In this document: positions 36,190 through 43,445 of the stretch, one piece after another
Numbering within the stretch: the first letter of the stretch is position 1
Layout of the letters: the number at the start of each line of letters is the position of its first letter
NCBI GenBank assembly: GCA_018065185.1
Contig: JAGHTU010000037.1
Location: 1 to 59,050, forward strand
DNA from: Candidatus Equicola faecalis
Lineage (GTDB): Bacteria; Bacteroidota; Bacteroidia; Bacteroidales; Bacteroidaceae
Reading direction: 5' to 3'
Length of the DNA: 59,050 bases
Position numbers and translations under genes: made by a program
The notes under the pieces: generated by a model
The model's input: only the letters and a program-made list of their open reading frames with translations
The model's database searches: none
Told to the model about the DNA's origin: nothing

Positions 36190-36417
36190 ATGGGCAAACA
36201 TCAATCGGACATTCTTGAATATATTATATGTTGTGTCGGGGTATTCGCAGAACGTTTTTCGCTCACCAATAGCCAGGCCTTTAAGTATATGCAAGAACAC
36301 CAAGGATTAACATTCTTACAAAAACACTATAACATACTACACACGCTCTCCCTTGATGATGCTGTAGAGGATTGTGCTCGTATCTGTTTGCGACACGGAG
36401 GCGCATTAACATTATGA
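36190..36417 (+). CDS. DUF3791 family protein, putative antitoxin or partner
   Basis: A 75-residue protein fitting DUF3791: ILEYIICCVGVFAERFSLTNSQAFKYM, then GLTFLQKHYNILHTLSLDDAVEDC and a final CLRHGGAL. It is small, helical and cytoplasmic. Its stop overlaps the start of the DUF3990 gene (ATGA), so the two are translated together. DUF3791 genes commonly sit next to DUF3990 ADP-ribosyltransferase-like genes; an antitoxin-like role is inferred from that pairing. Confidence 0.75.
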   Translation: MGKHQSDILEYIICCVGVFAERFSLTNSQAFKYMQEHQGLTFLQKHYNILHTLSLDDAVEDCARICLRHGGALTL

Positions 36418-36899
36418 AACTCTATCATGGTTCTAATATAGAGATTGATGTCATTGATCTCCAGAGAGGCAGACGAGGTAAGGATTTCGGACAAGGCTTC
36501 TATCTTAGTCCCGACATCCAACAAGCACGAGAGATGGCAGAAACGGTTGTTGATCGTGAAGAATGTGGGGCACCTATTGTTACCATATTTGAATTCGACG
36601 AGCACCTACTTGAAGAAGTAGGACTTGACGTTAAGATTTTTTCGCACTATAGTATTGAATGGTCACGTTTTGTAAGGTCAAATAGGAAAAATAAAACGTC
36701 CGTTCCTCTGCATAGTCACGATATTGTCTATGGTCCGATTGCTGATGACACAATTGCAAAACAGATGCGACTTCTTGACTTGAAATACATCGATGAAGCA
36801 CAGTTCATGAAAGAAATACAATATAAGAAAGAAACTTTTCAATACTTCTTCGGGACAGAAAAATCTATCAGTTACCTAACAAAGATAGGAACATTATGA
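36414..36899 (+). CDS. DUF3990 family, ADP-ribosyltransferase-like protein
   Basis: A 161-residue protein from the ATG overlapping the previous stop. It opens with MKLYHGSN (His5), followed by GRRGKDFGQGFYLSPD (Tyr30), the arrangement of the His and Tyr seen in H-Y-E ADP-ribosyltransferase folds, and ends with FQYFFGTEKSISYL, where the family has its third conserved position. It would transfer ADP-ribose from NAD+ to an unknown target. The tight sandwich between two DUF3791-like genes makes it the likely toxin of a toxin-antitoxin locus. Activity and target are not established. Confidence 0.75.
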   Translation: MKLYHGSNIEIDVIDLQRGRRGKDFGQGFYLSPDIQQAREMAETVVDREECGAPIVTIFEFDEHLLEEVGLDVKIFSHYSIEWSRFVRSNRKNKTSVPLHSHDIVYGPIADDTIAKQMRLLDLKYIDEAQFMKEIQYKKETFQYFFGTEKSISYLTKIGTL

Positions 36900-37162
36900 C
36901 GCAACGAACATCAGAAGAACAGCACAGGATGGACAAGCAGTTTCTGATAGAATGCCTGACTACCGACCTTGCCACGATGCTCATAGAGGATTATGGTTAC
37001 ACTATGGAAAAAGCTCTAGACACTCTGTATAAATCACATACTTACGAGAAGTTAGAAAGAGACTCCACCTCCCTTTATTATCAAAGTCCTGTCTATGTGA
37101 TGGAGCATCTCATGGAGGAATTGTCCTGTGAAAGAAAAGAACAATATAAATGGGAAATATAA
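36896..37162 (+). CDS. Small DUF3791-like protein
   Basis: An 88-residue protein (QFLIECLTTDLATMLIEDYGYTMEKALDTLYKSHTYEKL...) overlapping the DUF3990 gene by ATGA. It resembles the second, divergent DUF3791-type protein often found beside DUF3990 genes; it is helical and acidic. Having two such small genes flanking one ART-like gene in a single coupled operon is the notable feature. It is followed by a strong terminator. It could be the antitoxin, or a second subunit of the complex. Confidence 0.65.
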   Translation: MTQRTSEEQHRMDKQFLIECLTTDLATMLIEDYGYTMEKALDTLYKSHTYEKLERDSTSLYYQSPVYVMEHLMEELSCERKEQYKWEI

Positions 37163-37213
37163 GCTAAAAATATATTGCTATCCAGTAAAAACTTTTGTTG
37201 AGTTGATAAATTT

Positions 37214-37243
37214 AAGGGCTGACACTCGTGCCAGCCCTTTTTA
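37214..37243 (+). terminator. Terminator between convergent genes
   Basis: AAGGGCTGACAC pairs with GTGCCAGCCCTT (one mismatch), followed by TTTTT. It ends the DUF3990 locus and faces the stop of the minus-strand hydrolase. Confidence 0.85.
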
Positions 37244-37263
37244 TTATCTTTATTTTTAGCACT

Positions 37264-38754
37264 TTACCACTCTGCCGCCATGTATATGGCACAGCAAGCT
37301 ACATGAGTGAGTTTCAAGTCAAATTTTTGAGTTACCGTACCCAATTCAAAGAGTTTCTCAGAATTGACATAAGGCACAACCTCGTCATTCTTGCTGTAAC
37401 ACACCCACATGTTTGTCGTTGGATACCATCCACTGGTCAAGTCCTGCTCTCTGAGGCAAGCCATCAGATCTTTGAAGATCTGAGAATTAGGGTCATTCAT
37501 TTCGTCGCTAAGCAATTCGCGGAGGGATATAAAATTGACTTTTGTTTCCCCCAGTTCTCGCAGTATAACCCTATTTAGATCTGCCGAATTATAAACCTTA
37601 TGGAGGTATAACTCGTCAAACCAATCTTTATGCGCGTTCCACTTTTCAGAAAAGAACATCGTTTCCGGATATTTTTTCGCGAAATCAGGATAGCAAGCGC
37701 GCATGGATTTAATAACTAGTGGAATCACGCACGGATACGACGACCTGCCCCACTCGAGATATTTCAGCATGGTTGCTTCAGGACAATACGGACCGCAGCA
37801 GACAAAGGAACGTTCGAATTTGAAACGGTCTCTAAATGGGATTTGGACGTATCTCGTTCCTCTCGGCACATGATACCTGTCACAGATAGCATTAGCAGCC
37901 ATTTTCAACAAAGGGTTAAGGTAGTATAAGGATAAGTCGAGAGTATATGTATTAGTGTCAAGATATTTGTGTAAGGCAATAGCATCGCCTGCACCTTGTG
38001 AAGCACCTAATACGTGTAAAGTGTAATCATCCTCAAACTTTCCGCCTTTACTGCGGTAAATAGCTTCTCCCGCAACAAGGGCATCATAATACTGACGTGC
38101 ATGCAGGTTGTGGTTCAAGTATGTCTGATCGTGGTTTTTGTCCGCACCGAAACCTTGTCCGTCAGGCATAATGAACAGGTTGTCATGCACCATTGTAGTG
38201 AACTCTTTTCCGCCGTCTGATTCAGTGGCACACTCGTCTTCCTTAGTATGTGTATAAGGGCATACAAAGAAGATATGGTCTTGATCCAGAGGAATGTACT
38301 TAAAAGGTCTCCAGTATTCACCATAGGCAAGGAATGCAGACAATGTTATAGGGTCGCCAAACTGGTTGATTGTCTTATAATAGAATGTTTCCTTGTGAAA
38401 AATGAGCGTGAAAGCTGAGTCGGGATTATCCTGATCTAAATAAATTTTGTCTCTTTCACACCCTTCAAGGAACTTGCGTCTTTTTTCAGCCACCTTCTCA
38501 CGATAATGGATTTCTTCATCATTGATTTCATCAATATTGGTTTCATCAATATTGAACAGGAAATCTGCCATTTGTTCTGGAGTGAGGATCTCGTCACTCA
38601 TCACTTCATATTCCGGTATGAGCGTTTGATCAAAACCTTCCACCAAGATCTCGTGAATCTCTTTATCAGAGACTTTAGGGTCATCTTTATTGTCTGTGTC
38701 ACATGATGTCAAAGCAAACGATGCCAATAACAAAAAGAATAGTAATTTTTTCAT
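37264..38754 (-). CDS. Alpha/beta-hydrolase lipoprotein
   Basis: A 496-residue lipoprotein (MKKLLFF...ALTSC, lipobox Cys18) followed by an acidic linker rich in Asp/Glu. The hydrolase part has the nucleophile elbow LGASQGAGDA near residue 250, a late YSKNDEVVPYVNSEKLF with the acid residue, and LTHVACCAIY with the catalytic His near the C-terminus. The D-x-V-x-P-Y pattern recalls secretory lipase-type hydrolases. It should be an esterase or lipase anchored at the envelope, with unknown substrate. It stands alone between a terminator and the repeat block. Confidence 0.7.
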   Translation of the reverse strand: MKKLLFFLLLASFALTSCDTDNKDDPKVSDKEIHEILVEGFDQTLIPEYEVMSDEILTPEQMADFLFNIDETNIDEINDEEIHYREKVAEKRRKFLEGCERDKIYLDQDNPDSAFTLIFHKETFYYKTINQFGDPITLSAFLAYGEYWRPFKYIPLDQDHIFFVCPYTHTKEDECATESDGGKEFTTMVHDNLFIMPDGQGFGADKNHDQTYLNHNLHARQYYDALVAGEAIYRSKGGKFEDDYTLHVLGASQGAGDAIALHKYLDTNTYTLDLSLYYLNPLLKMAANAICDRYHVPRGTRYVQIPFRDRFKFERSFVCCGPYCPEATMLKYLEWGRSSYPCVIPLVIKSMRACYPDFAKKYPETMFFSEKWNAHKDWFDELYLHKVYNSADLNRVILRELGETKVNFISLRELLSDEMNDPNSQIFKDLMACLREQDLTSGWYPTTNMWVCYSKNDEVVPYVNSEKLFELGTVTQKFDLKLTHVACCAIYMAAEW

Positions 38755-38842
38755 TTTAATTGATATTATAAAGTGAGTTTAACAAGTTATACCATAACAG
38801 ATTCGGTTATCACGCACAAATATATAACATCTTTTACACATT

Positions 38843-39187
38843 CCCATCCATCGGGAGCGGATTTCTATCAATAGGATGTCGCATTTCCATCGAAGGGGTC
38901 CCGTATAACCATCGAAGGGGTTCTGTATAACCATCGAAGGGATGCCATAGAGCACATCAGGAGAGCCCCTCGACGGCATCAGAACACCCCCTCAAAAGCA
39001 CCGAGTAATCCCCTCGATTGGAACAGATGTTCCGCGACTTGGGAGAATGAAAAACGCGCGTGCGTTTAACCTCTTGCAAACGATGGGAAGACGAGGCACA
39101 AACGAGCGTTTGTCGAGACCCAAACGAGCGTTTGTCGAAGCCTAATCGAGCGTTTGTCGAAAAGCATGCGTAAGTTTATCAAAAAGC
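38843..39187. repeat. Composite 22-bp-periodic repeat element, copy 2
   Basis: The left array has units at 38887, 38909 and 38931, with more diverged ones at 38865 and about 38843. A 125-bp middle follows (38953-39077). The right array has five units at 39078, 39100, 39122, 39144 and 39166. The palindromes of copy 1 are kept: GGAACA-GA-TGTTCC has a changed loop but an intact stem, and AAACG-AG-CGTTT recurs. The layout is the same as at 2065-2382. The 590-bp gap around it contains no gene. Confidence 0.85.
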
Positions 39188-39271
39188 GACCAAAAGTTTG
39201 AGGATTTCAGGTGCAGAAAATTAAGTAAAAAAGTCGCCCCTCGGAGAGATTTAGAGGGTCTTCCTCTATAC

Positions 39272-39309
39272 CTTGTTATATATACGCGCACGCGAGAGAG
39301 AGAGAAAAA
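39272..39309. repeat. Z-prone tract plus purine run, copy near element 2
   Basis: CCTTGTTATATATACGCGCACGCG with 18 nt of alternation (39277-39294), then GAGAGAGAGAGAAAAA. It follows the composite repeat at about the same distance and orientation as the 2622 element follows copy 1. Confidence 0.65.
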
Positions 39310-39356
39310 TATTATAGAACATCACTCTACATAACAGAAAATAGCAGAAAACGTTC

Positions 39357-39497
39357 TTACATCTGTTCTTCTGCTACAATATCGTTGAGTTCCATATCCG
39401 GATCTTCTTTTGGCTCTGGAGTATAACTGCCTGCAATAATTGCAGACGTCTGTATAAAAATTTCGTCTATATGTGGGGAATCGTATTTACGCTTCAT
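39357..39497 (-). CDS. Short peptide downstream of the endonuclease
   Basis: A 46-residue ORF beginning MKRKYDSPHIDEIFIQ and ending DIVAEEQM, with an acidic, Pro/Glu/Asp-rich second half. Its start (M-K-x-x-Y-x-x-P) matches a pattern I associate with many short Bacteroidales peptides of unknown role. It begins 30 bp after the endonuclease stop and is probably cotranscribed with it. No signal peptide or membrane segment is seen. It could encode a real small protein or be a conserved leader; function unknown. Confidence 0.5.
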   Translation of the reverse strand: MKRKYDSPHIDEIFIQTSAIIAGSYTPEPKEDPDMELNDIVAEEQM

Positions 39498-39527
39498 AAT
39501 CAATGGGGTAATTAGAAGATTTCTTGA

Positions 39528-42191
39528 CTATTCTGAAAAAATCACTTTCTTTCCTCCGACAATGTTGATGCCTTTCCGCAATGTGTTCAGCCGTTGTCCA
39601 ACAATGCTAAAAATGCAAGAATCCTCCATACGGGACACCGGCATGACTGCAGATTTTACAGCCATCGCATCATCATGTTCTTCTGCATCGGCAAATGGAA
39701 ATCCAAGACTCAATGCCACAGACTGCGTTTTAGGTATCGGGAGATAAGCCTTATGGGCTTTATTGATGAATGCCGCACCATCTTTTGCTCCCCAATAAAA
39801 ACCGATTTTCTTACCGACAGGTTTGGAAAGCATATAATAGATGAAGTTTCCATCATCCACATAATCGTCCTCCACAGACCCACGGAGCATGTTTGCACCA
39901 GTGCCGAGTTCCGTTGAGTTTGATATTGTGGATTCAGCAGTACTTTCGCTTGCCCAATAATACAACTTGCCACTTTCTGATGATTTCAGGAGGACACCTG
40001 TTTCAGCAGGCACCATATCTCCTGCTTCAAACATCGGGGTGAGGAGAAGTTTTTCACCATCTAAAGTCACATAATAGCCACGCATTCCCTCAGGAAGCGA
40101 GAAAGGAGCATCATTATAGTAGGTGGCATAATAACTGTCGGTCTTGTCATCGTATGAGTTTGCTGACACATTGATGACCTCACGTGGAACGATGGCTATG
40201 CTCTCCAGATAAAGGGCATTCTTACTGGTGTTCTTTATAGAGAAAAAAGAAGCTGTTGATTCCGTGATAACTTCTAAAGTCTGATTTTTTCCTTTACAAG
40301 TCTTTACTTCCTCTTCACCTATCTGCACCGTGGCAACAGCATTATCATGATTGTTGCCAGTAGTTCTAACCACCACCTTATAGCCATTTGCCGACAGTAT
40401 CATTGGGAAAGTTATGCAGCCGTCAGTATTGCGAAGTTGGAAACCTGACGACTTCATCACTTGATTGACAGTCACATACGTTCCACCAAATCGCACATCA
40501 TCGCTGAGATAGGATTGTCCGGAAAGCTCGCTGTTATCAGCAGAGAAAAACATGGGTTCCTCAAGTTGTATATCTTCCGGATGCTCCTTCACCACAAACT
40601 GTATGGTGGCAGAAGCAGGACTCCACACATTGTTTTCAGCAAGAAGGACGGTCACGGCAGCCGTACCACGACCGATGGGAGTAACATTCAGGGTGTTGCC
40701 AGCCACTTCCGCAGTAGCTACGGCATAATCAGAGGTGATGGCTGTTATCGTCTGATCATATCCTTCGCTGATGACGATGCTGTAAGAGGGCTGTTCTTCC
40801 CCCACATACACCACATCACTTTCTGCTGTCTCGGAACCTTTCTTTATTTCTATGGTCGAGGTGTAAGTATGTTTTTTTTTATCGCGCAGCTTGACATTGA
40901 GAGTCTTAATAAAATATTTGCCTTGTGCCGTAAGCGTAACTGACTCGGCAGGGACTCCTTTCCATGTATAATCTGCCACATCATAATAACCCACGCTACA
41001 AGTGTAAGATTGTTTCTTTGTTGGTTGGTTTGCCTTGTCGTAAACAAATTCCACGCTCACTATCTCCTTACCTTCGGGCGCGGTAATGGTGATGCTGTAT
41101 CCAGAATAGACACGCACATGGTCATCCTTGACATACATCTGTATGCTACTGGAGTTTCTGTTGACTGTCACACCGATTGCACCTACCGCTTTTATCTCTT
41201 TAGCACCATCCAGCCATCTGACATCTGCAGGCTGTAAACCATCTACTGACACACCAAAAAGGGCTTTATTCGGCACGATGCTATATGTATCGGTCGGTGT
41301 AGGTGGTGTTGGTGTATCTCCACCGCCAGCTTCATAATTATCGTAAGAGAATGATATGCTTTTCTTGTTGCCCCAAACATATTCCTCCAGTCCCGGATAG
41401 TCAACATACGGATTACGGTTATTTTGCCATTCATACACAGCATTATTACGATCTATTTCCTTCTGGCTCACAGGATCATCCGCCGCCCATTTCATAAGCA
41501 TCTCCAAAGCCCAAGGTCGTAGTCCGGGGTAATTGCTCCCGTCAAGAAACTCCGGAGCATCATAGTGCGTCCAGGTGGATATCTGGTCGTTATAGCAAGT
41601 GAGCATATAGAAATAGATGCGTGCCACATCGCCCTTATATTCATCTGCCGGTTCAAACACCGTACCCGTATAGGCCTGTGAACCATTATAGATATAATTG
41701 CATAAACCGAGCTTACTAAAATCGTTATGCGACTTGTATTTATCACCATTCGTTGTTCCAAAAGGATAGTTACTGTGACGCATATTAACATAGCCGTCAA
41801 CAGGCAACACGTGCATCAGGTCAGAATACATAGGATAGACCTTGCCTCCGAACCAGCTTTTCGGGAACACATGTTCGCGGTTGTAACTCACACCTTCTTC
41901 ATGGATATTTGCCCCCTGCGCTGGTCCACCAATCTCATAGTTTGTCATGTCGCTATAGATATCCCACAGTTTACCATCAGCACGGCGGTCGGTGGTCTTA
42001 TAGCATTGCCACAACTGATTATAACTGAGTTGCGTGTGAGGACTGATAATCCGAAACATAGCCTGCATAAGTTCCGAAGCCTTTCTGCCATTAGCATCTG
42101 AATAATACATTCCCGAACCGTTTGGCCCCTGAGCAAGCACCACCAGCGATAAAGAAAGGAACGCAATGATTGTCAAAAAGAACTGTTTCAT
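39528..42191 (-). CDS. Secreted endonuclease I family nuclease with Ig-like modules
   Basis: An 887-residue protein from the ATG giving the signal peptide MKQFFLTIIAFLSLS; an ATG nine bases upstream is also possible. Residues ~20-280 are an endonuclease I domain: SYNREHVFPKSWFGG, SDLMHVLPVDGYVNMRHSNYPFG (His and Asn of the metal site) and the DVARIYFYMLTCY helix. It should degrade extracellular DNA. Further on are Big/Ig-like modules (e.g. ATAEVAGNTLNVTPIGRGTAAVTV) and a CBM-like region. The end is FSIVGQRL...GGKKVIFSE, resembling the tail of the two pectinases. A role in DNA scavenging or biofilm breakdown is inferred. Confidence 0.87.
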   Translation of the reverse strand: MKQFFLTIIAFLSLSLVVLAQGPNGSGMYYSDANGRKASELMQAMFRIISPHTQLSYNQLWQCYKTTDRRADGKLWDIYSDMTNYEIGGPAQGANIHEEGVSYNREHVFPKSWFGGKVYPMYSDLMHVLPVDGYVNMRHSNYPFGTTNGDKYKSHNDFSKLGLCNYIYNGSQAYTGTVFEPADEYKGDVARIYFYMLTCYNDQISTWTHYDAPEFLDGSNYPGLRPWALEMLMKWAADDPVSQKEIDRNNAVYEWQNNRNPYVDYPGLEEYVWGNKKSISFSYDNYEAGGGDTPTPPTPTDTYSIVPNKALFGVSVDGLQPADVRWLDGAKEIKAVGAIGVTVNRNSSSIQMYVKDDHVRVYSGYSITITAPEGKEIVSVEFVYDKANQPTKKQSYTCSVGYYDVADYTWKGVPAESVTLTAQGKYFIKTLNVKLRDKKKHTYTSTIEIKKGSETAESDVVYVGEEQPSYSIVISEGYDQTITAITSDYAVATAEVAGNTLNVTPIGRGTAAVTVLLAENNVWSPASATIQFVVKEHPEDIQLEEPMFFSADNSELSGQSYLSDDVRFGGTYVTVNQVMKSSGFQLRNTDGCITFPMILSANGYKVVVRTTGNNHDNAVATVQIGEEEVKTCKGKNQTLEVITESTASFFSIKNTSKNALYLESIAIVPREVINVSANSYDDKTDSYYATYYNDAPFSLPEGMRGYYVTLDGEKLLLTPMFEAGDMVPAETGVLLKSSESGKLYYWASESTAESTISNSTELGTGANMLRGSVEDDYVDDGNFIYYMLSKPVGKKIGFYWGAKDGAAFINKAHKAYLPIPKTQSVALSLGFPFADAEEHDDAMAVKSAVMPVSRMEDSCIFSIVGQRLNTLRKGINIVGGKKVIFSE

Positions 42192-42206
42192 GTCTATCAT
42201 TTTCGA

Positions 42207-42214
42207 CAAAAATA
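42207..42214 (-). promoter_or_regulatory. -7 box of the endonuclease gene
   Basis: Minus-strand TATTTTTG ends about 15 bp before the chosen ATG, giving a very short leader. Confidence 0.5.
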
Positions 42215-42253
42215 ATAAAAAAATGAAAATTACAAATAAAATTCACACAAATA

Positions 42254-42294
42254 CAAAAAATAATAATAGAGTCGAGGTATGATACCCCGACTCT
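42254..42294 (-). terminator. Terminator of the aldolase gene
   Basis: On the minus strand GAGTCGGGGTAT pairs with ATACCTCGACTC (one G-T pair) and TATTATTATTTTTT follows. Confidence 0.8.
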
Positions 42295-42331
42295 CCAAAA
42301 AGTGATTCACAAACAAACTTACTCCCGTAAG

Positions 42332-43336
42332 TTATTGCGCTAATTTATCGTTGCTGCCAAGCACGTTGACAATCTTATGAGTGTAGAGCTCTTCCATAAG
42401 TTCACGTGCAGGACCACAGTATTTACGTGGGTCGAACTCTGCAGGCTTCTCTGCCAACACCTTACGAACAGCAGCTGTGAATGCAAGACGTGAATCAGAG
42501 TCGATATTAATCTTACATACTGCACTCTTTGATGCCTTACGGAGCTGCTCTTCAGGAATACCTACAGCGTCAGGCAGTTTGCCTCCGAACTCATTGATGA
42601 TGTCAACATACTCCTGCGGAACAGAAGAAGAACCGTGCAGAACGATAGGGAACCCTGGAAGCTGCTTCATGATAGCATCCAGCACGTCGAATGCCAATGG
42701 AGGAGGAACGAGCTTACCTGTCTTAGGGTCGCGCGTGCACTGCTCTGGCTTGAACTTATATGCTCCGTGAGATGTACCGATAGAGATTGCAAGAGAATCA
42801 ACACCCGTCTTCTGAGTGAAGTCGATTACCTCTTCTGGTTTTGTATAGTGAGACTCTTCTGATGCCACTTCGTCTTCAACACCAGCAAGGACACCAAGCT
42901 CACCCTCTACACTTACATCATATTTATGTGCATATTCAACGACTTTCTTCGTCAATGCCACGTTTTCGTCATAAGGCAGTGAACTACCATCAATCATCAC
43001 AGATGAGAAGCCGAGGTCAACGCAGTCCTTACAGAGTTCAAAACTGCTACCATGGTCAAGGTGAAGCACTATCTCCGGATACTGGCAACCCAATTCCTTT
43101 GCGTATGCCACTGCACCCTGTGCAAGATAGCGCAGAAGAGTAGGATTAGCATAGTTACGTGCACCATTTGACACCTGCAGAATCACTGGCGACTTAGTCT
43201 CTGAAGAAGCCTTGATGATGGCCTGCAACTGCTCCATGTTATTAAAATTAAATGCCGGGATAGCATAGCCTCCATTGATGGCTCTGGCAAACATATCTTT
43301 GGTGTTCACCAAGCCTAATTCTTTATAACTTACCAT
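42332..43336 (-). CDS. fba: Class II fructose-bisphosphate aldolase
   Basis: A 334-residue zinc aldolase of glycolysis and gluconeogenesis, splitting fructose 1,6-bisphosphate to two triose phosphates. Metal ligands and active-site motifs are visible: VLHLDHGSS, SVEGELGVLAG and VLHGSSSVP. It is full length and monocistronic, with its own promoter and terminator, divergent from fkp. Confidence 0.97.
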   Translation of the reverse strand: MVSYKELGLVNTKDMFARAINGGYAIPAFNFNNMEQLQAIIKASSETKSPVILQVSNGARNYANPTLLRYLAQGAVAYAKELGCQYPEIVLHLDHGSSFELCKDCVDLGFSSVMIDGSSLPYDENVALTKKVVEYAHKYDVSVEGELGVLAGVEDEVASEESHYTKPEEVIDFTQKTGVDSLAISIGTSHGAYKFKPEQCTRDPKTGKLVPPPLAFDVLDAIMKQLPGFPIVLHGSSSVPQEYVDIINEFGGKLPDAVGIPEEQLRKASKSAVCKINIDSDSRLAFTAAVRKVLAEKPAEFDPRKYCGPARELMEELYTHKIVNVLGSNDKLAQ

Positions 43337-43388
43337 TTGAATTAAAATTTATTTTTGGGTTAAACATTCATAATATCTTAACTGAGCG

Positions 43389-43396
43389 CAAAGGTA
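43389..43396 (-). promoter_or_regulatory. -7 box of fba
   Basis: Minus-strand TACCTTTG, 52 bp before the fba ATG, back to back with the fkp promoter. Confidence 0.65.
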
Positions 43397-43419
43397 ATAA
43401 AAAAGTAAAATAATTTTGT

Positions 43420-43427
43420 TACATTTG
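43420..43427 (+). promoter_or_regulatory. -7 box of fkp
   Basis: TACATTTG, 18 bp before the chosen fkp ATG at 43446, predicting a leader of about 14 nt. It excludes the in-frame upstream codons from 43416 on. Confidence 0.65.
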
Positions 43428-43445
43428 CACAAAACATACGCATAT

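Noticed and set aside
36372..36413. Earlier start for the DUF3990 gene
   Set aside because: The 14 extra residues overlap the preceding gene and do not belong to the family; the ATG at 36414 gives the typical MKLYHGS start and an ATGA overlap.
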